Shown here piece after piece: positions 35,991 to 44,131 of a DNA stretch of 64,000 nt. The position numbers and the translations under genes are program-made. The notes under the pieces were generated by a model, which saw nothing but the letters and a program-made list of their open reading frames with translations, was not told the origin of the DNA and searched no databases. The stretch is from the NCBI RefSeq assembly GCF_001553565.1, contig NZ_CP014228.1:1054001-1118000 (forward strand), read 5' to 3'. The stretch is from Actinomyces radicidentis. Its GTDB lineage: Bacteria; Actinomycetota; Actinomycetes; Actinomycetales; Actinomycetaceae. Position 1 is the stretch's first letter. Each line of letters opens with the position of its first letter.

Positions 35991-36114
35991 ACTGTCCAGA
36001 ACTCGTCACTTTCAGGGTCAGAAGCAGCCGCCGCCGTCCAAGAACTAGGAGATTCCACCGACCGCCGTGCTGCCGGATCCCGGCGGGACGCTGAAGTGAC
36101 GAGTTCTGGACAGT
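35991..36114. repeat. 124-bp inverted-repeat element, copy C
   Basis: The left arm 35991-36011 (ACTGTCCAGAACTCGTCAC plus TT) and right arm 36094-36114 are perfect 21-bp reverse complements. They enclose an 82-bp interior that shares a CCGACCGCC-containing block with copy B. The element lies between the convergent cstA-ybdD and radical SAM genes. Confidence 0.9.
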
Positions 36115-36116
36115 AC

Positions 36117-36150
36117 GAGCGCCCGGCGCCCCGAAGGGCACCGGGCGCTC
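36117..36150 (-). terminator. Hairpin terminator of the radical SAM gene
   Basis: Arms GAGCGCCCGG (36117-36126) and CCGGGCGCTC (36141-36150), with an inner GCCC/GGGC pair around a CGAA loop, lie 24 bp after the stop of the minus-strand gene. Confidence 0.75.
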
Positions 36151-36173
36151 AGTCGTCCGGGCCAAGCGGGCTC

Positions 36174-37487
36174 TCAGCCGCGGCCGGGGATGACGCCGGC
36201 GGGCGGGCCGGGGCGCACCGGCGTCCTGAGGAGCTCAGTGACGTCCTCCGCGTAGGGGAAGGTGCCCGGCTGGTACGAGCAGGACTCGTCGGTGGCGTGC
36301 AGGTTCCCCGTCATGTTGTAGGCGCGGGCGCGCGAGCCGCCGCAGACCCGCTTGTACTCGCAGGCGCCGCACTTGCCCTCGAGGAGGTCGGGGTTGCGCA
36401 CGCCGGTGAAGACCTCGCTGGACCGGTAGATCTCGGTCAGCGACGACTCGCGGACGTTGCCGGCGCTCTTCTCGAGGAAGCCGGACGGGGTCACGTCGCC
36501 GACGTGGGAGACGAACATGAAGCCGTTGCCGGAGGACACGGTGATCGGCGGGCGACGACGGCGCTCCCCGTGGTCCAGCCCGAGCGCCACGATCTTCTCG
36601 TGGAGTCGGCGGTAGAGCGGCCCGAGGTGCATCGCCTCGATCATCTCCTCGCCCTCGATCCCGCGCTGGGCGAGGACGTGGCGCTGCAGGGAGACGCGGC
36701 GGAAGTGGTGCCCCTCCGTGGTGCGCACGGGCACCACCTCGCCCATGTCGTAGAAGGCGTTGAGCACGTCCTCGACCTCGTTGGCGTCCAGGGCGCCGAG
36801 GTCGACGCCGCGGCCGGTGGGGACCAGGAGGAAGCCGGACCAGGTCATGGCGCCGTGCTCGCGGACGAGGGCGGCGATGTCGGGCAGCTCGAGGACGTTG
36901 TGGCGGGCGACGACGGAGTTGATCTGGACGCGCATGCCGAGCTCGCGGGCGGCCTCCCAGCCGGCGATGGTGCGGTCGAAGGTCTTCTCCAGGCCGCGGA
37001 AGGCGTCGTGGGTGGCGGCGGTGGCGCCGTCGAGGGACAGGGAGATGACGTTGACGCCGACGTCCTGCAGCTCGGCGAGGTGCTCCTTGGTGAGCTTGTC
37101 GGTGCCCGAGGGGGACAGGGCGACGTGGAGGCCGATCTCGGTGCCGTAGGCGGCGAGCTCGGCGAGGTCGGGGCGCTCGAAGCAGTCGCCGCCGGTGATG
37201 ATGAAGATGACGGCGGGCTGGCCGAAGGAGGCGGCCTCGTCCATGAGGGCCTTGGCCTCGTCGAGGGTGAGCTCGTTCGGGTCGCGGAAGGGGACGGCCT
37301 CGGCGCGGCAGTGGCGGCAGGCGAGGGCGCAGGCGCGGGTGGCCTCCCAGGTGACGAGCATGGGGCGCATGGCGGGGTCGTGGCGCTGCGTGCGCACGGG
37401 CTTGCCGCCAGTCCTCGAGCCGGCACTGCCGCCGGGGCGGGGCTGCTTGCTGACGTCGTGTGCGGTCGTGGGAGGTGCCTGGGTCAC
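36174..37487 (-). CDS. Radical SAM/SPASM enzyme (AhbD/NirJ-like, TIGR04053-type)
   Basis: A 437-residue protein. After about 40 low-complexity residues comes LVTWEATRACALACRHCRAEA, with the 4Fe-4S cysteines C53, C57 and C60 (CxxxCxxC). The radical SAM barrel follows: IFIITGGDCFERPDL, HVALSPSGTDKLTKEHL, VISLSLDGATAATHDAFRG and VQINSVVARHNV. The C-terminal SPASM part has HVGDVTPSGFL and the cysteine cluster GKCGACEYKRVCGGSRARAY, ending with ATDESCSYQPG. This matches the heme-biosynthesis-like AhbD/NirJ group and the related TIGR04053 family. The substrate is uncertain. No neighbouring heme or peptide-precursor gene is present, so context gives no help. Confidence 0.9.
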   Translation of the reverse strand: MTQAPPTTAHDVSKQPRPGGSAGSRTGGKPVRTQRHDPAMRPMLVTWEATRACALACRHCRAEAVPFRDPNELTLDEAKALMDEAASFGQPAVIFIITGGDCFERPDLAELAAYGTEIGLHVALSPSGTDKLTKEHLAELQDVGVNVISLSLDGATAATHDAFRGLEKTFDRTIAGWEAARELGMRVQINSVVARHNVLELPDIAALVREHGAMTWSGFLLVPTGRGVDLGALDANEVEDVLNAFYDMGEVVPVRTTEGHHFRRVSLQRHVLAQRGIEGEEMIEAMHLGPLYRRLHEKIVALGLDHGERRRRPPITVSSGNGFMFVSHVGDVTPSGFLEKSAGNVRESSLTEIYRSSEVFTGVRNPDLLEGKCGACEYKRVCGGSRARAYNMTGNLHATDESCSYQPGTFPYAEDVTELLRTPVRPGPPAGVIPGRG

Positions 37488-37643
37488 GCACCGATACTAC
37501 GGATGACGCCGGGACAATACCGAGGACCTCCGCGCGGCCGACGTCGGGCGATGCCCGACGGCGCCCGACGGCGCGACGAGCCTCACGTCCACGGCGCCCC
37601 GCCGTACCAGGTGCCGTCCAGGCGCCCCGCCTAGCCTCGGCCC

Positions 37644-38141
37644 GTGCCGCAGACCTCCGACGCCGTCTCCCCCGCTCTCCCGACCGCCGCCTCGACGGCG
37701 ACCGCCGGGACCGGCGCCCGCACCCGCCGTCGTCCGCACCTGGGTGAGAAGGGGCGCCACCGCGCCCGCCTCATCGCCGGGGCCTACCTCGCCGTCGTGC
37801 TCGTGGCCGTCACCTGGCCCTCGGGGTCCGACGTCGCCGGCGCGAAGTCCCTCCTCGGGCTCTGGTTCCTCACGCCCGAGCAGAAGGACGTCACCCTCAA
37901 CCTCGTCATGGTCGCGCCGCTCACCCTGCTCGCGACGCTGGGCTGGCCGCGCGTGCCGTGGTGGGCCTGGGCGCTCATGGGCTGCGGCCTCGGCTGCGGC
38001 GCCGAGCTCACGCAGCACCTGCTCCCCGCCCTGGGCCGCCGCGCCTCGTGGTGGAACGTCCTGGAGAACGGGGCGGGTGCGTGGGCGGGGGCCGTCGTCG
38101 CCGAGCTCGCCGTGCGCTGGGCCCTCCGAGATCGGGCCTGA
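37644..38141 (+). CDS. VanZ-like membrane protein
   Basis: A 165-residue protein from GTG 37644. A 40-residue basic/Ala-rich lead precedes four helices: LIAGAYLAVVLVAVTWP, VTLNLVMVAPLTLLATLGWP, VPWWAWALMGCGLGCGAEL, and a C-terminal GAGAWAGAVVAELAVRWAL. The conserved VanZ features DVTLNLVMVAPL and ELTQHLLPALGRRASWWNVLENG are present (the N and the ExxQ, RxxxxxDVxxN-type positions). VanZ-family members include teicoplanin-resistance proteins, but most are of unknown role. The last codons contain the CGAGATCGGGCC motif seen at other gene ends. Confidence 0.8.
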   Translation: MPQTSDAVSPALPTAASTATAGTGARTRRRPHLGEKGRHRARLIAGAYLAVVLVAVTWPSGSDVAGAKSLLGLWFLTPEQKDVTLNLVMVAPLTLLATLGWPRVPWWAWALMGCGLGCGAELTQHLLPALGRRASWWNVLENGAGAWAGAVVAELAVRWALRDRA

Positions 38142-38158
38142 GTCCAGCGGGCACGGCA

Positions 38159-38193
38159 GAGGGCCCGGGCTGATCTCTCAGCACCGGGCCCTC
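38159..38193. terminator. Hairpin between vanZ-like gene and tRNA-Leu
   Basis: GAGGGCCCGG (38159-38168) pairs with CCGGGCCCTC (38184-38193), extended inward by GCTGA/TCAGC around a TCTC loop with one bulged A. It sits between convergent transcripts and can serve both. Confidence 0.75.
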
Positions 38194-38203
38194 GGCTCGT
38201 TCG

Positions 38204-38287
38204 TGCGCGGGGGGGGACTCGAACCCCCATGAACGTAAGTTCACACGGACCTGAACCGTGCGCGTCTACCAATTCCGCCACTCGCGC
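38204..38287 (-). tRNA. tRNA-Leu (anticodon CAG)
   Basis: Read on the minus strand, an 84-nt cloverleaf begins GCGCGAGTGGCGGAATTGG. It has the class II long variable arm (GAACTTACGTTC), the anticodon loop TTCAGGT (CAG) on a CACGG/CCGTG stem, and a GGGGG-TTCGAGT-CCCCC T arm. The acceptor stem has one A-C mismatch. CCA is not encoded. Confidence 0.95.
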
Positions 38288-38516
38288 GAAGCGAGGACGA
38301 CGATAGCGGCACCGGGCCCGCCCCGTCCAATCCTGCCGCGAAGGCGACTCCGTGAGACCGCTCACGAGGACCGGCCGTCCCCACGCCACGGGGCCTGCCC
38401 GCCCGGGCGGGCGCAGCCGCTACCATGTCACCGACTGTCGCAGGTCGCGTCACCGCGGGGACCCCCACGGCCACCGCGCTCCGCGATGCAGCCGTCACCA
38501 CCTGGAGGAGGGTCCA

Positions 38517-39224
38517 TTGGGATTCCTGGACAAGTTCGAGAAGGGCGTCGAGAGCGTCGCCAACCGCGCCATGTCGCGCTTCTCCGACGACGTCGAGCCC
38601 ATCGAGATCGCCTCGAAGCTCCGCGAGACCATGGACAAGCGCGCCGCGTCCTTCGCCCGCGACCGCTCCGTCGTCCCGAACGTCTTCCGCATCCACCTCG
38701 CCCCCAGCGACGTCGAGCGCCTGCGCTCCTGGGGCGAGGAGGAGATGGTGACCCAGATGGAGGACGTCGCCACCACCCACGCCGGCGAGCAGGGCTACTC
38801 CTTCGTCGGCCCGGTCGAGGTCTCCTTCGTCGAGGACGACGCCCTCACGGCCCCCGCCATCGAGATCGAGTCCTCCACCCGCCGCGGGGCCGCCGCCCCG
38901 GCCGCCGCCGCGACCGCCTCGCCGACGCACCCGATCCTCGACATCGACGGCCAGCGCTACCTCCTCACCGGCCCCGTCACGGTCATCGGCCGCGGCTCGG
39001 AGGCGGACATCATCGTCGACGACTCCGGCGTCTCGCGCCGCCACCTCGAGATCCGCCTCACCCAGGGCCACGCCATCGCGACGGACCTGGGCTCCACGAA
39101 CGGCACCTTCGTCGAGGGTCACCGCGTCGACGCCGCCACCCTCCTGGACGGCAACACGCTCACGATCGGCCGCACCCGGATCATGTTCTGGGACGGCAGC
39201 CAGGCAGCCGGGGCGAACGGGTGA
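38517..39224 (+). CDS. fhaA: FHA-domain protein FhaA (DUF3662 + FHA)
   Basis: A 235-residue protein. The start is TTG 38517 (GFLDKFEKGVE), placed by GGAGGAGGG a few bases upstream and by the family N-terminus. Residues 1-115 form the DUF3662 domain (EPIEIASKLRETMDKRA, VVPNVFRIHLAPSDVERL). An Ala-rich linker leads to a C-terminal FHA domain (VIGRGSEADIIVDDSGVSRRHLEI, LGSTNGTFVEG) that binds phosphothreonine. It is the first gene of an operon of seven overlapping genes for Ser/Thr phosphosignalling and cell-wall growth. By analogy it recruits PknB-phosphorylated partners at the septum or pole. Confidence 0.95.
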   Translation: MGFLDKFEKGVESVANRAMSRFSDDVEPIEIASKLRETMDKRAASFARDRSVVPNVFRIHLAPSDVERLRSWGEEEMVTQMEDVATTHAGEQGYSFVGPVEVSFVEDDALTAPAIEIESSTRRGAAAPAAAATASPTHPILDIDGQRYLLTGPVTVIGRGSEADIIVDDSGVSRRHLEIRLTQGHAIATDLGSTNGTFVEGHRVDAATLLDGNTLTIGRTRIMFWDGSQAAGANG

Positions 39225-39697
39225 GCGAGCTCGCCTTCACGCTCGCGCGGCTGGGCTTCCTCGTCCTGCTGTGGGTGTTCGTCGCCCTCGTCGTGCGCGC
39301 CCTGCGCCGCGACGCCGTCGACGCCGGCTCGTCCGCGCCCACGGCCCCCCGGCGCCGCTCCGCCCAGGCGGCCGCCTCCGAGGCCCCCGCGAAGGGCCGC
39401 CGCAAGGGCGCCTCCCGCCTCGTCATCACCGAGGGCCCCCTCGCCGGCTCCACGGTCCCCCTGTCCCCCACGAGCATCGTCATCGGCCGCTCCCCGGCCT
39501 GCACGCTCGTCCTCGACGACTCCTACGCCTCCTCCCGCCACGCCCGCGTCTTCCCCAAGGACGGCGCCTGGTGGCTCGAGGACCTCGGCTCCACCAACGG
39601 CACGACGCTGTCCGGCCGGCCCGTCAACGGCGCCGTCGAGCTGCCCGTCGGCGCCCCGGTGCGCATCGGCCAGACCACCCTGGAGCTGCGCCCGTGA
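39221..39697 (+). CDS. fhaB: FHA-domain membrane protein FhaB
   Basis: A 158-residue protein whose GTG 39221 overlaps the fhaA stop as GTGA. A single N-terminal helix (LGFLVLLWVFVALVVRAL) anchors it. A basic Ala/Arg linker and a C-terminal FHA domain follow, with SIVIGRSPACTLVLDDSYASS, RHARVFP and LGSTNGTTLSG carrying the phosphopeptide-binding R, S and N. In mycobacteria and streptomycetes the equivalent is a substrate of PknA/PknB that links them to FtsZ or PBP regulation. The position in the operon is conserved. Confidence 0.94.
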   Translation: MSELAFTLARLGFLVLLWVFVALVVRALRRDAVDAGSSAPTAPRRRSAQAAASEAPAKGRRKGASRLVITEGPLAGSTVPLSPTSIVIGRSPACTLVLDDSYASSRHARVFPKDGAWWLEDLGSTNGTTLSGRPVNGAVELPVGAPVRIGQTTLELRP

Positions 39698-41076
39698 CCG
39701 TCTCGCTGCGCTACGCCGCCCGCTCCGACGTCGGCATGGTCCGCGCCTCCAACCAGGACTCCGCCTACGCCGGCCCGCACCTCGTCGTCCTGTGCGACGG
39801 CATGGGCGGCCCCGCCGGCGGCGACATCGCCTCCGCCGTCGCCGTCGAGCACCTCATGCCGCTGGACGCCGACTCCCACCAGGCCGGCGAGCTCCTCGGC
39901 CTCCTGCGCGACGCCGTCCAGGACGCGCACGCCGAGCTCATCTCCCGCTCCTCCGAGGACCCGGACCTCGCGGGCCTGGGCACCACGTGCATCGCGATCA
40001 TGCGCAGCGGGAACAAGCTCGCCATGGTCCACGTCGGCGACTCCCGCGCCTACCTCCTGCGCGACGGCGAGCTCACCCAGGTCACCACCGACCACACCTT
40101 CGTCGAGTACCTCGTCGAGACGGGCCGCCTCACCCGCGAGCAGGCCCGCCGCCACCCGCAGCGCTCCGTCCTCCTGCGCGTCCTCGGCGACGCCGAGGGC
40201 GACGTCCAGCTCGACGAGTCCATCCGCGAGGCCGTCCCCGGGGACCGCTGGCTCCTGTGCTCCGACGGCCTGTGCGGCCCGGTCTCCGCCGAGACGATCG
40301 GCGAGGTCCTCGCCACCGTCGAGGACCCGGGTGAGGCCGCCGACCAGCTCATCGACCTCGCGCTGCGCGCCGGCGGACCCGACAACGTCACCGCCGTCGT
40401 CGTCGACGTCGTGGACGACGACCCCCAGCCCCAGACGGACCCGCAGGTGGTCGGCTCCGCGGCCGGCCGCCGCCAGCGCCGCCGCACGGCAGCCTCCGTC
40501 GGCTCCCCCGCCGAGCCGGCCCCCGGCTCCACCCCCGCCTCCCGGGCCGCGGCCCTCGTCGCCGGCCTCGACGGCACGCAGACCGACGAGGAGGACGAGG
40601 ACGACGCCGTGAGCGAGCAGGCGGAGGCCGCGCGGGCGACCCGCCGGCGGCAGCGCCGCCGCGCCGCCCTCGGCACCCTCGTCCTGGCGCTCGCCCTCAT
40701 CGGCGCCTGCTTCCTCGGCTACCGCTGGACGCAGACCCAGTACTACGTGACGAGCGAGTCCGACCACGTCGTCATCTACAGGGGCATCCCCCAGGAGGTC
40801 GGGCCCCTCGCGCTCAGCCACAAGGTTGAGACCGTCACGACGCCGCTGGTCTCGGACCTCGACTCCCGCATGCGCGAGCGCCTGGCCGAGACCGTCTCCC
40901 AGCCGTCGTTGGCGGCGGCCCGCGAGTACGTCGAGGTGACGGTCACCGGCCACGTCGCCACGCCGAGCGCCTCGCCCAGCCCCTCGCCGTCGGCCAGCGC
41001 CACGGCGACCGCCCGCGCCACCGCCACCGCCACCGCGTCCGCGAGCGCGTCCCCCACCCCGACCCGGGGGAGGTGA
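39694..41076 (+). CDS. pstP: PP2C-type Ser/Thr phosphatase PstP
   Basis: A 460-residue membrane phosphatase with a GTGA overlap to fhaB. Residues 1-240 form the PPM/PP2C domain: VGMVRASNQDSAYAG, VVLCDGMGGPAGG, VHVGDSRAYLLRDGEL, LCSDGLCGPV and GGPDNVTAVVV, with the metal-binding Asp residues intact. An acidic linker precedes one helix (ALGTLVLALALIGACFLGY). A short extracytoplasmic domain ends in an Ala/Ser/Thr/Pro tail. It reverses phosphorylation by the two kinases downstream in the same operon. Confidence 0.96.
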   Translation: MTVSLRYAARSDVGMVRASNQDSAYAGPHLVVLCDGMGGPAGGDIASAVAVEHLMPLDADSHQAGELLGLLRDAVQDAHAELISRSSEDPDLAGLGTTCIAIMRSGNKLAMVHVGDSRAYLLRDGELTQVTTDHTFVEYLVETGRLTREQARRHPQRSVLLRVLGDAEGDVQLDESIREAVPGDRWLLCSDGLCGPVSAETIGEVLATVEDPGEAADQLIDLALRAGGPDNVTAVVVDVVDDDPQPQTDPQVVGSAAGRRQRRRTAASVGSPAEPAPGSTPASRAAALVAGLDGTQTDEEDEDDAVSEQAEAARATRRRQRRRAALGTLVLALALIGACFLGYRWTQTQYYVTSESDHVVIYRGIPQEVGPLALSHKVETVTTPLVSDLDSRMRERLAETVSQPSLAAAREYVEVTVTGHVATPSASPSPSPSASATATARATATATASASASPTPTRGR

Positions 41077-42641
41077 GCGCCGTGAGCGCCGTCCCCTCCG
41101 CAGGAACGCCCGAGCGGGCCGCCTCCTACCGGCCCTCCTCGCGCCGCACCGGCCGCTGGGCCGAGGCGGTCCTCCTCGTCGTCGGCATCCTCATCGGGCT
41201 GTCCGGCTTCGTCCTCACCGCCCTGGACCGCACCGGCTCCTCGCCCGCGCAGATCCTCCAGCTCGGCGGCTCCCTCGTCGTCGTCGCGATCGTCGTGCAC
41301 CTGTGGGTGCGCCGCACCGCGCCCTGGGCGGACCCCGTGCTCCTGCCGGTGGCCGTCGCCCTCAACGGCATCGGCCTGGCGATGATCCAGCGCCTCGACC
41401 TGGCCTACAAGGCCAACGGGCAGACCCAGTACGTCGTCGGCGCCAAGCAGGCCATCTGGACGGGGATCGGCGTCGTCCTGTTCTGCGCGGTCCTCGTGCT
41501 GCGCGACTACCGGCTCCTGCGGCGCTGGGACCGCTGGGCGATGTGGGGCGGCCTGGCCTTCCTCGTCCTGCCCTTCGTGCCGGGCCTGGGCCGCAACATC
41601 AACGGCGCCCGCATCTGGATCCGGCTCGGGCCGATGTCCTTCCAGCCGGCCGAGATGACGAAGGTGCTCCTCGCGGTCTTCTTCGCCTCCTACCTCGTGG
41701 CCAACCGCGACAACCTGGCGCTCGCCGGCCGCCGGGTCCTCGGCATGAACCTGCCACGCGCCCGCCACCTCGTCCCGCTGCTCATCGTGTGGGGCGTGTC
41801 CATCCTCGTGCTCGTCGCGCAGAAGGACCTGGGCACCTCAGTGCTGCTCTTCGGCCTGTTCGTCGTCACCCTCTACGTGGCGACGGACCGTCCGAGCTGG
41901 CTCCTCATCGGCGCCGCCATGTTCCTGCCCGCCGCCTGGTTCGCCGCGACCCACCTCCACCACGTCGCCCAGCGCATCACCGCGTGGCGCGACGCCATGA
42001 GCCCGGACGTCTACAACGCCCCGGGCGGCTCCTGGCAGCTCGTCACGGGCCTGTTCGGCATGGCCTCCGGAGGGCTCTTCGGAAGCGGCTGGGGCAAGGG
42101 CTACCCGAGCCTCGTCACCTTCGCGAACTCCGACTTCATCGTCGCCTCGGTGGGCGAGGAGCTGGGACTGACCGGCACGATCGCGATCCTCATGCTGTAC
42201 CTGGTCCTCGTCCAGCGGGGCCTGCGCACGGCGATGGCGCTGCGCGACGGCTTCGGCAAGCTGCTCGCCACGGGCCTGTCCTTCACCATCGCCCTGCAGG
42301 TCTTCGTGGTCGTCGGCGGCGTCTCGCGCCTCATCCCGCTCACGGGCCTGACGGCGCCCTTCCTCGCCTACGGCGGCTCCTCCCTCGTGGCGAACTGGAT
42401 CATCCTGGCGCTGCTGGTGCGCCTGTCCGACGCCGCCCGGCGCCCCGCGTCGGCGGCACCGCGGATCATCGACACCGCCGAGCTGCCCACCTCGATCCGC
42501 AGGCAGGTCCTCAACGCCTCCACGCCCGACGAGGCGGCCGGCGCCCGCCGGGGTCGATCCGCCCGCTCGGCGGGATCACCGGCCGGGGCCGGCTCGGCCG
42601 CGTCACCCGCAGCCGCCGACGACGAGGGGAGCCGCTCGTGA
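41073..42641 (+). CDS. rodA: SEDS-family peptidoglycan glycosyltransferase (RodA/FtsW)
   Basis: A 522-residue polytopic protein whose GTG 41073 overlaps the pstP stop. About ten helices carry SEDS signatures: GRNINGARIWIRLGPMSFQPAEMTK in adjacent pieces, LVLVAQKDLGTSVLLFGLF with the catalytic-type Asp, NSDFIVASVGEELGLTGTIAILMLY and PLTGLTAPFLAYGGSSLVANW. The C-terminal 75 residues are cytosolic and Ala/Arg-rich. It polymerises lipid II glycan together with the class B PBP encoded next. The operon setting matches RodA rather than the division FtsW of the dcw cluster. Confidence 0.95.
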   Translation: MSAVSAVPSAGTPERAASYRPSSRRTGRWAEAVLLVVGILIGLSGFVLTALDRTGSSPAQILQLGGSLVVVAIVVHLWVRRTAPWADPVLLPVAVALNGIGLAMIQRLDLAYKANGQTQYVVGAKQAIWTGIGVVLFCAVLVLRDYRLLRRWDRWAMWGGLAFLVLPFVPGLGRNINGARIWIRLGPMSFQPAEMTKVLLAVFFASYLVANRDNLALAGRRVLGMNLPRARHLVPLLIVWGVSILVLVAQKDLGTSVLLFGLFVVTLYVATDRPSWLLIGAAMFLPAAWFAATHLHHVAQRITAWRDAMSPDVYNAPGGSWQLVTGLFGMASGGLFGSGWGKGYPSLVTFANSDFIVASVGEELGLTGTIAILMLYLVLVQRGLRTAMALRDGFGKLLATGLSFTIALQVFVVVGGVSRLIPLTGLTAPFLAYGGSSLVANWIILALLVRLSDAARRPASAAPRIIDTAELPTSIRRQVLNASTPDEAAGARRGRSARSAGSPAGAGSAASPAAADDEGSRS

Positions 42642-44131
42642 ACCGGCAGATCCACCAGGTGACCGTCCTCGTCGTCGTCATGTTCCTCGCGCTGGCCGCC
42701 TCCCTCACGAGCGTCCAGGGCCTGGCCCGACCGGCCCTGTGGGAGTCCTCCTCCTCGCAGGGCACTCTCGTGACGGACTCGCGCAACGCCCGCACGGTCT
42801 ACGCCGAGTTCGGCACGGACCGCGGCCCGATCCTCGTCGGCTCGACGGCGATCGCGGACTCCGAGAAGTCGAACGACGCCTACACCTACCTGCGGACCTA
42901 CTCCAACGGCCCGCTGTACGCACCGGTCACCGGCTACTTCTCCACGGTCTTCGCCTCGATGACCGGACTGGAGCGGGCCTCCAACTCAGTCCTCAACGGC
43001 CAGGACCCCTCCCTGTTCTCCTCGCGCCTGCAGGCCCTCGTCACGGGCTCGAGCCAGGAGGGCGGAGGCCTCCAGCTCACCCTCGACCCGGACGTCCAGC
43101 AGGCCGCCTACTCGGCGCTCGGCGACCGCAAGGGGGCCGTCGTCGCCCTGGACCCGGCCACCGGCAAGATCCTGGCCCTGGTGACCTCGCCGTCCTACGA
43201 CCCCAACGAGATCGCCTCCCACGACGCCGCGACCGCGCAGGCCGCCTGGGACGCGCTGACCCAGGACTCGGCCAAGCCGCTCGTCAACCGGGCCATCGCC
43301 GGCGACCTCTACCCGCCGGGCTCCACCTTCAAGATCCTCACGATGGCGGCCGCGATCCGCACCGGCACGGCGACGTCGGACACGCAGGTCTCCGCCCCGG
43401 ACACCCTCACGCTGCCGGGCACGACCCATGCCCTGTCGAACTACGCGGGCGAGTCCTGCGGCAACGGCACCGTCACCCTGCGCCAGGCCTTCGAGGAGTC
43501 CTGCAACACGCCCTTCGCCCAGCTCGCGATGGACGTCGGCGAGGACCAGCTCGAGCAGGAGGCCTCCGCCTGGGGCTTCGGCGCCGACCTGTCGATCCCG
43601 CTGACGGTGACGCCGTCGATCTTCCCGGCCAACGACTCCCAGGCGCAGACGGCGATGGCCGGCATCGGCCAGGCCTCCGTGCGCGTGACCCCGATGCAGA
43701 TGGCGATGGTCGCGGAGACGGTCGCCAACGGCGGCACGCAGATGCAGCCGTACCTCATCGACAAGGTCCTCGACCACGACCTGTCCGTCGTCTCGACGAC
43801 GACGCCGACGGTCGCGCGCACCCCGATCTCCTCCGACGTCGCCTCCGAGCTCTCCAGCCTCATGCAGGACGTCGTCAGCAACGGCACCGGCACGACCGCC
43901 AAGGTCGCCGGCGTCCAGGTGGCCGGCAAGACGGGCACCGCGGAGACCGGCTCCGACACGGGCGGCCCGGTGACGTGGTTCGTCGGCTTCGCCGGCACGG
44001 ACATCTCAAAGCCCTCGATCGCCCTCGCCGTCGTCCTCGACGGCGGCGACCAGACCGCCTCGACGGGCACGGGCGGCTCCGAGGCCGGCCCGATCGCGGC
44101 CTCCGTCATCGACGCGGCGGTGGACCAGTGA
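42638..44131 (+). CDS. pbpA: Class B penicillin-binding protein PbpA
   Basis: A 497-residue transpeptidase with a GTGA overlap to rodA. A signal-anchor helix at 9-30 (VTVLVVVMFLALAASLTSVQG) precedes the PBP dimerisation region (NARTVYAEFGTDRGPILVG). The penicillin-binding domain has the nucleophile motif PGSTFK, ESCN (SxN) and VAGKTGTAE (KTG). It crosslinks peptidoglycan as the partner of the SEDS protein just upstream, and its phosphorylation by PknB is known in mycobacteria. The length is normal for actinobacterial PbpA. Confidence 0.96.
   Translation: MNRQIHQVTVLVVVMFLALAASLTSVQGLARPALWESSSSQGTLVTDSRNARTVYAEFGTDRGPILVGSTAIADSEKSNDAYTYLRTYSNGPLYAPVTGYFSTVFASMTGLERASNSVLNGQDPSLFSSRLQALVTGSSQEGGGLQLTLDPDVQQAAYSALGDRKGAVVALDPATGKILALVTSPSYDPNEIASHDAATAQAAWDALTQDSAKPLVNRAIAGDLYPPGSTFKILTMAAAIRTGTATSDTQVSAPDTLTLPGTTHALSNYAGESCGNGTVTLRQAFEESCNTPFAQLAMDVGEDQLEQEASAWGFGADLSIPLTVTPSIFPANDSQAQTAMAGIGQASVRVTPMQMAMVAETVANGGTQMQPYLIDKVLDHDLSVVSTTTPTVARTPISSDVASELSSLMQDVVSNGTGTTAKVAGVQVAGKTGTAETGSDTGGPVTWFVGFAGTDISKPSIALAVVLDGGDQTASTGTGGSEAGPIAASVIDAAVDQ

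Noticed and set aside
38159-38193. Riboswitch or attenuator upstream of fhaA
   Set aside because: The hairpin lies between convergent transcripts, beyond tRNA-Leu from fhaA. It fits a terminator, and no aptamer-like core was recognised.
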